Shown: positions 16,578 through 23,145 of the stretch, one piece after another | How the letters are laid out: every line of letters begins with the position of its first letter | Numbering within the stretch: position 1 is the stretch's first letter | Assembly: GCA_964628385.1 (NCBI GenBank) | Contig: CAZVOD010000063.1 | Location: forward strand, 1 to 27,461 | DNA from: JANQPA01 sp964628385 | GTDB lineage: Bacteria; Bacteroidota; Bacteroidia; Chitinophagales; Saprospiraceae | DNA length: 27,461 nucleotides | Reading direction: 5' to 3' | Notes under the pieces: model-generated | Told to the model about the DNA's origin: nothing | Database searches by the model: none | The model's input: the letters and a program-made list of their open reading frames with translations, nothing else | Program-made: the position numbers and the translations under genes

Positions 16578-17447
16578 TCAGAGGCTGTCAAATTTTTTTA
16601 CAAATCCGTTGATACCGTTTCGGTAGAGTTTGTATCGCTCAGCTTTGGCCGCTTCTTCTGCTTCGTATTTACCACAAAGCAATCTAAAAATATTGCGGCC
16701 GTTGACTACACTCTTTTTAATTTGTAAAGGTTGTGTGAGCCGGGGAGCAAGTGCTTTTTTTTGCTCCTCAGCATTCGTCAGGCTGGAATAAGCCCCCAGT
16801 TGAATACTGAAGAAAATTTGAGGGTCTTGTGGTGTTGTAGCCACTGCCGGTTCGTAGATGGCTGGCTTTTCTGCCGGCTCGGAATAGCTTATGCTTTCGG
16901 GTGCATCTTGTTGATAGTGAGCTTCTACATCTGCAGGAATCAGCGGTGGATAATAAATGTTGAGTGGTTTGGGGGCTGATAGGCTGGTATAAGTAACCTC
17001 TTCTGTACCTGAAGCACTGATAATGGGCTGCCCCGGCACGTAATGCTTTTTTAGTACTTCTAGGAGCTTTTCAGCACCTAGCGCCTCTTCGTAACGAGCT
17101 ACCAGCTCTCCCTCGCTATCAAAAATCAGTAGGGACGGAATCAACGTTACCCGATAATTCTCTTTGTCCAGATTCCCCTGAGGGTTATCAATATTGACCT
17201 TTATCGGAAAGTAGTGCTGATTGGTGTAGGTGGCTACTTGAGCATCAGAAAAAGTATTACTCTCCATCCAGGAACAAGGCATAGCCCAGGAGGCATGAAA
17301 ATATACCAGGGACATCTTGCCATAGTTATGGGCTTGCTTTTTAAGATCGGTTACCTTGCCTTCGTAAAATTGTAGCTTTTCGGATGATTGGGAAAATAGC
17401 AGACAATATGGCAGGGTGAAAATGGTGAAAGTCATCAAAAATTTCAT
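16578..17447 (-). CDS. Exported thioredoxin-fold protein with C-terminal SPOR domain and degenerate CxxC
   Basis: A 289-residue protein. Signal peptide to about residue 19; thioredoxin-like domain about 28-138; Pro/Tyr-rich linker about 158-208; SPOR domain 211-289 (FFSIQLGAYSS...NGRNIFRLLCGKY...GINGFVKKF). The thioredoxin part has the usual context, HASW-A-M-P-C-SWME and the cis-Pro of LIPS (P104), but Ala55 stands where the nucleophilic Cys of WCxxC belongs, leaving only Cys58. Ordinary disulfide exchange therefore looks impossible; a chaperone, binding or single-Cys role is more likely. SPOR domains bind peptidoglycan strands stripped of stem peptides, usually at the septum, so the protein should be periplasmic and septal. 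It lies 139 bases downstream of the XRE gene on the same strand, with an inverted motif pair in between. Confidence 0.85.
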   Translation of the reverse strand: MKFLMTFTIFTLPYCLLFSQSSEKLQFYEGKVTDLKKQAHNYGKMSLVYFHASWAMPCSWMESNTFSDAQVATYTNQHYFPIKVNIDNPQGNLDKENYRVTLIPSLLIFDSEGELVARYEEALGAEKLLEVLKKHYVPGQPIISASGTEEVTYTSLSAPKPLNIYYPPLIPADVEAHYQQDAPESISYSEPAEKPAIYEPAVATTPQDPQIFFSIQLGAYSSLTNAEEQKKALAPRLTQPLQIKKSVVNGRNIFRLLCGKYEAEEAAKAERYKLYRNGINGFVKKFDSL

Positions 17448-17469
17448 GGGACCCGAGATTACAATGGTT

Positions 17470-17558
17470 TTTATGTAATTATGTCATTTTTGGCAAAATT
17501 GCATGGTATTTGCCGTATACAGCATAAATATATTGACATTTTATTACATAAAATACGG
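17470..17558. promoter_or_regulatory. Inverted pair of composite motifs between XRE and thioredoxin-SPOR genes
   Basis: On the plus strand 17535-17552 reads TGACATTTTATTACATAAA; on the minus strand 17486-17470 reads TGACATAATTACATAAA. The shared parts TGACAT and ATTACATAAA are identical and differ only in the spacer, so they form a large inverted repeat. CCGTAT/ATACGG (17513-17518 with 17553-17558) adds another inverted pair. The position, 23 to 111 bases before the ATG at 17447, is right for operators. A binding protein is not known; the adjacent XRE protein is the obvious candidate. Confidence 0.4.
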
Positions 17559-17586
17559 TTGTAGAGGGGATTGGTTTCAGAAAGAA

Positions 17587-18084
17587 TTAAATTCTACATT
17601 TAATAAATTGAATCAAATCTCTGTATTGGCCAAGTAAAGCTTGAGAAGCTTCATATAATTGATCGAAATGAGTAAGCATCACTTGTACATCTTTGGGCAT
17701 CTCTTCTATAGAGTTGGCTTTGTACATACAACAAGTGTGCAGGCTCCTAAATAACTCTTGTAGCTGAGCGGCCTTCAAGTCAAATTCTTCTATCAATTCT
17801 AGTTCTGTACTGTCAAAATTTTTTACACTTGATTTGTACTCCGCAAGATTTATATTGCTTAAATCTTTTTGAGTCAGGTCTATTATAGATACTTTGAATA
17901 ACTTAGCCAGTTTTAGTAAATTACAAATCTTGGGCTCTGCCGTTCCTTTTTCATAGGAGGCAATATTCCCTCGGTTTAAACCTATTCGCTGCGCTAATTC
18001 TTCCTGGCTTAGGTTAAGGCTCTTTCTAAGACAGCGAATGTTTTGTTGTAGGTAAATGCGATCTTCAACGTTCATCGTATCCAT
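17587..18084 (-). CDS. XRE-family helix-turn-helix transcriptional regulator
   Basis: A 165-residue cytoplasmic protein. The N-terminal HTH (about residues 12-68) is a textbook XRE/Cro-C1 domain: LRKSLNLSQEELAQRIGLNRGNIASYEKGTAEPKICNLLKLAKLF, with the recognition helix in LNRGNIASYEKG. The remaining 95 residues are mostly helical, with CC at about 117-118 and no known sensor domain; they probably serve dimerisation. ATG 18084 is used; ATG 18075 is three codons inside and equally possible. It is transcribed away from the sigma factor gene and toward the thioredoxin-SPOR gene. Palindromes upstream of its start (18091-18103 and 18175-18191) could be operators for autoregulation. The target genes are unknown. 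Confidence 0.92.
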   Translation of the reverse strand: MDTMNVEDRIYLQQNIRCLRKSLNLSQEELAQRIGLNRGNIASYEKGTAEPKICNLLKLAKLFKVSIIDLTQKDLSNINLAEYKSSVKNFDSTELELIEEFDLKAAQLQELFRSLHTCCMYKANSIEEMPKDVQVMLTHFDQLYEASQALLGQYRDLIQFIKCRI

Positions 18085-18174
18085 AATCCGTGCTTTGTAA
18101 GCATTTAGTGGTGATTATTACTTCACAAGTGGTTATACTACATATACAAATTTTGCAACGCATGGTTTACAAGC

Positions 18175-18191
18175 TGTTAATAATTTTAACA
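18175..18191. promoter_or_regulatory. Palindrome in the XRE/sigma factor intergenic region
   Basis: TGTTAA-TAATT-TTAACA is a perfect 6+5+6 inverted repeat, the size and symmetry of a dimeric HTH operator. It lies 91 bases before the XRE start and about 75 bases upstream of the -33 element of the sigma factor gene. A smaller palindrome, TGCTT-TGT-AAGCA (18091-18103), lies next to the XRE start codon. Confidence 0.35.
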
Positions 18192-18266
18192 AAATTCACA
18201 GCTTTGCAAAAAAATGTCCCCTTTGATACATTAGAACAGGAAGTTGACCGTAAAAAGATAAAAATA

Positions 18267-18298
18267 TTTGCAATCAAATGATAGATTTAATAAATTTG
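18267..18298 (+). promoter_or_regulatory. Bacteroidota-type promoter of the ECF sigma factor gene
   Basis: TTTG (18267-18270), a 20-base spacer and TAAATTTG (18291-18298) match both the -33 and -7 elements of the Bacteroidota housekeeping sigma consensus. The -7 box is 37 bases before the ATG at 18336. This is the most complete promoter I can find in the window. Confidence 0.65.
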
Positions 18299-18335
18299 TA
18301 AAAAATAATAACATAGAGAATTGTTTAAAGAAAAA

Positions 18336-18881
18336 ATGAAAAAGTCACCGGCTATGATGTACGCACTTCAAAATCAAATATATGATCAGCTGGAGCGCAT
18401 TAGCACCTCCCTGCGTGCGTTCTCTTTAAAGCTAACGGGAAATAATGTTGATGCAGAAGATCTTTATCAAGATACAGCGGTAAGGATTATTACCAACGCT
18501 GATAAATACAATCCGGGTACCAATTTTAAGGCTTGGGCTGTAACGATAATGAGAAATATCTTTATCAATAATTACCGTAAGAAAGTACGCCGTAATATGA
18601 TCATTGATCAAACTCCTAACAACTACTACCTCAATTCAGGGGATACAGTAGTGAGTAATGAAGGAGAAAGTAATGTGACATTCGGCGAGTTGCTCTCATT
18701 AGTAGATTCCCTACCTGAAGACTTCCGCAAGCCTTTTATGATGGCTTATCACGGATATAAGTACGAAGAAATCGCTGATGAGCTTGGAGCACCACTGGGT
18801 ACTATAAAAAGTAGAATTTTCTTTGCTCGTAAAAAGCTCCAAAAGATGTACAACAACTGCTACAGAGAAGAAAGAGCATAA
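18336..18881 (+). CDS. ECF-type RNA polymerase sigma factor
   Basis: A 181-residue protein. I start it at ATG 18336 (MKKSPAMMYALQ); an upstream TTG at 18321 is in frame but less likely, and ATG 18354 is possible. Region 2 is clear (about residues 20-88): LTGNNVDAEDLYQDTAVRI...NFKAWAVTIMRNIFINNYRK. Region 4 (about 120-175) has LPEDFRKPFMMAYHGYKYEEIADELGAPLGTIKSRIFFARKKL, the sigma-70 region 4 HTH. Region 3 is absent, as in group 4 sigma factors. It is typical of the anti-sigma-independent or orphan ECF factors common in Bacteroidota: no gene with a membrane anti-sigma domain flanks it. It has a promoter of the housekeeping type just upstream and a strong terminator just downstream, so it is probably transcribed alone. 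Confidence 0.93.
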   Translation: MKKSPAMMYALQNQIYDQLERISTSLRAFSLKLTGNNVDAEDLYQDTAVRIITNADKYNPGTNFKAWAVTIMRNIFINNYRKKVRRNMIIDQTPNNYYLNSGDTVVSNEGESNVTFGELLSLVDSLPEDFRKPFMMAYHGYKYEEIADELGAPLGTIKSRIFFARKKLQKMYNNCYREERA

Positions 18882-18894
18882 CGATATATTGTAA

Positions 18895-18922
18895 AATCCT
18901 GCCCCTCCGGCGGGATTTTTTA
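18895..18922 (+). terminator. Rho-independent terminator after the sigma factor gene
   Basis: A 9-bp stem AATCCTGCC/GGCGGGATT (18895-18903 with 18909-18917, one T-G pair), a CCTCC loop and a TTTTTT run (18916-18921), starting 14 bases beyond the stop codon. Confidence 0.88.
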
Positions 18923-19072
18923 TTTCGGATAGGGCCAATCTTATTTCGCAAATACTAAAATAGGCTGAGATTAGCTCCTGTTGCTTGCTTTGTATAAATT
19001 CTGCGATCGTCTCCTCATTTTTAATTTTCAGAAATTTATTTACTTTACAATGGTATACGATTGGAGAAAAGC

Positions 19073-19080
19073 TATATTTG
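19073..19080 (+). promoter_or_regulatory. Candidate -7 box for the subtilase-SPOR gene
   Basis: TATATTTG matches TAnnTTTG exactly, 123 bases before the ATG at 19203, and implies a leader of about 115 nt. The -33 region is not convincing. The leader contains a small hairpin AGAAGC/GCTTCT (19127-19132 with 19139-19144). The remaining sequence in 18923-19072 shows nothing further. Confidence 0.4.
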
Positions 19081-19202
19081 ATCCAATCTCGTAGATTCCG
19101 AACGGCAACTTTTACGTTTGTGGAGGAGAAGCGCCGGTGCTTCTGGGTAGTACAAAGGACTAGAGCTGCCTTCCGAATATTCTCTCAAAGAACCTGAAAA
19201 TT

Positions 19203-21104
19203 ATGAGTACCCTGCGAATCAAGTTAGGTAAAGGCTTTTTGACGTTAAAAAAAAGCGATAGCCTGGTAGGCCTAAAAGCCAGGCCGGTTGCTAAAAGTAG
19301 AGGCCTGGAAGCCGAGGAAGCTCCCCGGGAATATGTTTCACAACAAGTATATCGAGACCTGGCAGGGTTTAATGTGGTCAGCTTAAAAACGGAGGGACGA
19401 TCTCTGGATAGGATGCTGGATGAAGTCAGGGCCCAGGAAGAGGTAGCGTTGGGTACACATGTGTACTATGCAGAAGGGAGTAACCGTCCTTTGGTGGCAA
19501 ATGGTGAAGTTCGCATCACTTTTCACGATGCAGTAAGCCTGGAAGAACAGCGAATTGCTATTGACGAATACAACTTACAGCTGGTTCGCAGGATAAACGA
19601 TCAGGAAATCCTGACTGCTGTAACTAAAGATTCTCCCAATCCGGTGAAAGTAGCGCATTTTCTTGACCAGATCTCTCTGGTGAAGGAAGCGGAGCCCGAT
19701 TTGGATATGCCGCTGAGGCGCTATGATTTCCGTATACCCAACGATAGCCTATTGGATCATCAGTGGCATCTTGATAATAAAGGGTTTATCAGAGATTCTG
19801 TTTATCAGATAAAAAAGGGAGCGGATGCCAAAGTATTAGATGCCTGGCGTCGACTCGATGGTTTTGGTAGTAGCCAAATAACTATTGCTGTCATGGATAG
19901 TGGCTTTGACTTATCACATCCGGATCTGCAGGGAAAAGTGTTTCGCCCTTTTGACCTGTGGTCTTACAGTTCAAATATACCACAGGGTGACCCACAGCAT
20001 ACACATGGCACGCCTTGTGCCAGTGTAGCATTGGCTTCCGATAATGCCAGCGGTATTGTTGGTGCTGCGCCCAATGCCAGGTTTATGCCGATTAACGGAG
20101 TATCTTTTAGTACTCAGCGCACCGAACAGATGTTTGAATACTGTATCCGCAATGGCGCAGATATTATCAGCTGCAGCTGGGGGACTACCGACCCGCAGTT
20201 TCAGCTGAATTTCGCAAAGGAAAGGGCTATTGCCAGAGCGGCCAGAGAAGGTCGAAACGGTAAAGGGTGTATCATTTTATTTGCGGCCGGAAATGAAGAT
20301 TTTGATTACCTCAACTATTATGCTGCTCACCCTGATGTGATAGCAGTGGGTGCCAGTACCAGTCAGGATCAACATGCTTTTTATTCCAATCGGGGGAAAG
20401 AATTATCTATCCTGGCTCCTTCTAATGGGGATTGGCCAGTGATAGCGGCCCGGGCCTGGTGGGACCGGGGGTACACCAGTCAGTCCGGGGAGTACAGGTT
20501 TTGGCGGGATGGCAGGTCCCGAGGGGATCGCTATAAGCACTTTGGCGGTACTTCCAGCTCTACACCACTAGCGGCCGGAGTCTGCGCCTTGATCTTGTCG
20601 GCCAATCCTGATCTGACCGCTGCCGAAGTAAAAGAAATCCTGCAGCAAACCGCTGATAAAATAGGCTCTAGAAACGAATATTTCTATGGCCATTCTACTC
20701 GCTACGGCTATGGTCGTATTAATGCGCTGAAGGCTGTAGAAGAAGCGATCAGAAGACGCAGTAAGCCGACTATACCCAGCCCGCCTGAGCCTACGCCCAA
20801 CCCAGGAACCAGCGGGAATCCCAATGGCGGTTTGTTTAAAGTAGATGTGGAAAAACAACAATCTAAAGGCTGGGGTGTGCAGGTAGGAGCTTACTCTGAT
20901 TACAACAATGTCATTAATCAGGTGGAGCAGATGAAAAGATGGTTTGGTGAGCCAGTGCTTGTTTCTACCAGCCAGTCTAACGGACAAAACATCTATAAAG
21001 TCATTGTCGGAAACTTTGAGTCCCTCAACGAAGCCAAAGCCCTGCAAGAGACTATGAGGCAAAGAGGTATCAATGGTTTTCCTCGCAAATTGAGCGATCT
21101 ATAG
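19203..21104 (+). CDS. Subtilisin-like serine protease (S8) with C-terminal SPOR domain and no signal peptide
   Basis: A 633-residue protein. Residues 1-170 form an N-terminal region that looks like a pro/inhibitor-type module (GEVRITFHDAVSLEEQ, NPVKVAHFLDQISLVKEAEPD). The S8 catalytic domain (about 185-515) has Asp232 (AVMDSG), His268 (THGTP), oxyanion Asn364 (AAGNED) and Ser451 (GGTSSSTP), so it should be active. A Pro-rich linker (about 520-540) leads to a SPOR domain (about 555-633). The N-terminus (MSTLRIKLGKGFLTLKK) has no hydrophobic core, and a stop lies in frame only 14 codons upstream, so no hidden signal peptide exists. How a SPOR protease would reach peptidoglycan is unclear. Its last 35 bases overlap the end of the convergent methyltransferase gene. 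Confidence 0.9.
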   Translation: MSTLRIKLGKGFLTLKKSDSLVGLKARPVAKSRGLEAEEAPREYVSQQVYRDLAGFNVVSLKTEGRSLDRMLDEVRAQEEVALGTHVYYAEGSNRPLVANGEVRITFHDAVSLEEQRIAIDEYNLQLVRRINDQEILTAVTKDSPNPVKVAHFLDQISLVKEAEPDLDMPLRRYDFRIPNDSLLDHQWHLDNKGFIRDSVYQIKKGADAKVLDAWRRLDGFGSSQITIAVMDSGFDLSHPDLQGKVFRPFDLWSYSSNIPQGDPQHTHGTPCASVALASDNASGIVGAAPNARFMPINGVSFSTQRTEQMFEYCIRNGADIISCSWGTTDPQFQLNFAKERAIARAAREGRNGKGCIILFAAGNEDFDYLNYYAAHPDVIAVGASTSQDQHAFYSNRGKELSILAPSNGDWPVIAARAWWDRGYTSQSGEYRFWRDGRSRGDRYKHFGGTSSSTPLAAGVCALILSANPDLTAAEVKEILQQTADKIGSRNEYFYGHSTRYGYGRINALKAVEEAIRRRSKPTIPSPPEPTPNPGTSGNPNGGLFKVDVEKQQSKGWGVQVGAYSDYNNVINQVEQMKRWFGEPVLVSTSQSNGQNIYKVIVGNFESLNEAKALQETMRQRGINGFPRKLSDL

Positions 21105-21729
21105 TTTTTAGATATTCAGCTACATAAAATGGTAGTCCTTTTTGAAAATAATCTTCCTGAATTAACTTAAAGGGAAGCTTCCTGAGCAGCTGATCAGTCG
21201 GTCTATTGAGATGACAACCCTCCGCCAGCCGTCGCCATACGGGCGTGAGCCAGTCGAGTAAAGTCGCTTTTAAAGGTTGGCTGGATTGAATGTGCTCAAT
21301 CACCAGCACACGGCCATCTAGTTTGAGCCAGTGGTCAAACTTTTCGATGATCGGTTCGGCTTTGGGTAAAGAACATAGTACCAGCGTGGCTACTATGGTA
21401 TCAAAGCCCTCCAGTGGTATCAGGCCACTGCCTTCCAGCTCCTCTACGCTTAATCCCTGTATATTAATTTGGGCTTTTATATTTTTGTCGTCCATTTTCG
21501 CCAAGGCTATTTCGCGCATAGGGGTGGAAGGTTCAATAGCCAGTACCTGGCATTTTTCTGGATAATAGGGGAAATTGACGCCGGTACCAGCTCCTATTTC
21601 TAGTACTTGTCCTTTTGCTTTGGATAAAAGTCGCTGTCTTTGCTTTCCCAGAAAACGCTCTTCCATTCCACTCAACGCTTTATCATAAGATTTGGCAACG
21701 ACTCTGGACCACCAGTTTGATAAATTCAT
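21070..21729 (-). CDS. Class I SAM-dependent methyltransferase, METTL7/TMT1-like
   Basis: A 219-residue protein if started at ATG 21729 (MNLSNWWSRVVAKSYDKALSG); an in-frame ATG at 21753 would add eight residues. The SAM site is clear: motif I VLEIGAGTGVNFPYYP, an acidic end of strand 2 (AIEPS), and motif IV TIVATLVLCSLPK. The strand FDHWLKLDGRVLVIEHI and the segment WRRLAEGCHLNRPT follow the order of the METTL7 (thiol methyltransferase) family, whose members methylate small thiols; bacterial relatives are usually labelled generic or phospholipid methyltransferases. Substrate is unknown. No signal peptide. The last 35 bases overlap the tail of the protease gene, so no terminator separates the two. 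Confidence 0.88.
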   Translation of the reverse strand: MNLSNWWSRVVAKSYDKALSGMEERFLGKQRQRLLSKAKGQVLEIGAGTGVNFPYYPEKCQVLAIEPSTPMREIALAKMDDKNIKAQINIQGLSVEELEGSGLIPLEGFDTIVATLVLCSLPKAEPIIEKFDHWLKLDGRVLVIEHIQSSQPLKATLLDWLTPVWRRLAEGCHLNRPTDQLLRKLPFKLIQEDYFQKGLPFYVAEYLKTIDRSICEENH

Positions 21730-21753
21730 TTCTTTATTAATTTTATTACACAT

Positions 21754-22161
21754 AAAGCAAATCTAATTTCCAAAACCTACTTACATTTTTTTGCTAACTA
21801 ACCCTACTTGTTGATGGATAATTAGAATGTATTTGAAATTTATTTTCTACTAGACTTGTTTCAAAGGTATTAAAATAGAGAATTGATTAAGGCGCTGCCG
21901 CGTTCCTTCGTTTGAACATCCACAGGATATTTATCTTTCAGGATCGCTCAGTCATCCCCACATTGTGCCTTTTATCAGCCGCTTAGCGCGTCTGAAGCTC
22001 AGAAGGAAAACCTGCCCTTCTGAGCGAAAAAGCCTTCGTGTGGTAAAAAAAATAATTCCATTTTTCCACTATTCTACTCCTGCGAAACAAGTCTGCTAAA
22101 TAAGTTTTCAATACACCGCAAATTCGATTAATTACTATTTTTAACAATAAAACCTAAAATC
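21754..22161. other. Gap with a hairpin but no gene
   Basis: About 410 bases between divergent genes. The only structure I find is a perfect 10-bp hairpin GCTCAGAAGG/CCTTCTGAGC (21997-22006 with 22016-22025) without a T run on either strand. The left part is AT-rich and should hold the methyltransferase promoter; the stretch at 21890-22050 is clearly more GC-rich than its surroundings and may be a decayed repeat. A weak -7-like TATTTTTA lies shortly before the gene at 22162. Confidence 0.45.
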
Positions 22162-23031
22162 ATGAAAACAGGGTTTGTATTTTGGTCATTTTTATTACTT
22201 ACCTGCACATTTTCTTTTGCTCAGAAAACCGGAACGATCACCTATGATCAGCTGGGTATCGAATTTACTATCCCGGATGGCTGGGTAGGCCAGGAAGGTC
22301 AGGGCGTTTTTGTTTTGGGATCTCAAACGGTTCCCGGCCTTGTACTTTTAACAACTCACACTTCGGCGACGCTTGATCAACTAAAGGTGGAGGCACAAAA
22401 AGGCATTATGGATCAAAATGGTACTAACCTGAATATGGTCGGCGAATTTGATGATCTTGGTGATAATGCCGTTGGTACAGAATTGAGCGGTACAATGGAA
22501 TGGACTAAGGTAAAAGGTTATATTATCGGTGTGATCAACCCCTACGGTACCGGCGTAACTATTCTGGTGGCATCAACACCTGAGCAATACGGTGATGAAC
22601 TCAGGCAGGCAGCCTTAAAGGTCAAGAAAAGCATAGTCTTTGAAAAGCCCAAAACTGGGCCTGTTGTAAAACAATGGAAAGACCAGATTAAAGGCCGTCG
22701 GTTGCACCATATCAGCTCCTATTATTCTGGGGGTTCCGTGAGTGGAGGATATAGCAGCGAGGTGATTATTGAGCTTTGTAATTCGGGTAGCTTTTATTAC
22801 TCTTCTAACAGCGATATGACGATCAGTGGTTCTGGTATTAGCGGGTATGATTCTGATAAGGGTAATGGCAATGGTAATTGGGATGTGGGAGTGAATGCGT
22901 CCGGACAGGCCGTACTTAAGTTGAATTTCAACAATGGTGAAGTGTACAGCTACACTCTGAGTTTTCCTGATAAATATTTGCATTTGAATGGCAAAAAGTA
23001 TTTTCGGACTTCTCTGGAATGGTGTAATTGA
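22162..23031 (+). CDS. Exported two-domain protein, unknown function
   Basis: A 289-residue protein with a signal peptide cleaved after SFA (about residue 20). Residues 25-158 resemble the PsbP/DUF1795-like fold: YDQLGIEFTIPDGWVGQEGQG..., an alternating alpha-beta stretch ending in LRQAALKVKKSIVF. Residues 170-289 are a small beta-barrel-like domain (LHHISSYYSGG...VIIELCNSGSFYYSSNSDM...GNWDV...LKLNFNNGEVYSYTL), a pattern found in exported Bacteroidota proteins and probably lipocalin-like. Gly/Ser/Asn-rich turns at about 225-245 link the strands. There are no catalytic residues I can identify. It precedes the carotenoid oxygenase gene by 114 bases on the same strand but there is no clear reason to link them. 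Confidence 0.78.
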   Translation: MKTGFVFWSFLLLTCTFSFAQKTGTITYDQLGIEFTIPDGWVGQEGQGVFVLGSQTVPGLVLLTTHTSATLDQLKVEAQKGIMDQNGTNLNMVGEFDDLGDNAVGTELSGTMEWTKVKGYIIGVINPYGTGVTILVASTPEQYGDELRQAALKVKKSIVFEKPKTGPVVKQWKDQIKGRRLHHISSYYSGGSVSGGYSSEVIIELCNSGSFYYSSNSDMTISGSGISGYDSDKGNGNGNWDVGVNASGQAVLKLNFNNGEVYSYTLSFPDKYLHLNGKKYFRTSLEWCN

Positions 23032-23145
23032 TAGGTACTGCTACAAAACAGAATGGCAGCGTTGAAAAAGTGGAGAGATTGGGAAAAATTAATGGAAAAT
23101 GACAATCTAAGCAGAAGTGTTTTTGTTTGATAAAGTAAAAACTTC

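Noticed and set aside
18985..19197. 70-codon plus-strand ORF before the protease gene, considered as a missing signal peptide region
   Set aside because: It is in another frame than the protease, ends in TGA before its ATG, and has no signal-peptide shape at its end.
21997..22025. Perfect 10-bp hairpin in the gap, considered as a terminator or small RNA
   Set aside because: No T run on either strand and no gene directly before it; kept only as part of the gap description.
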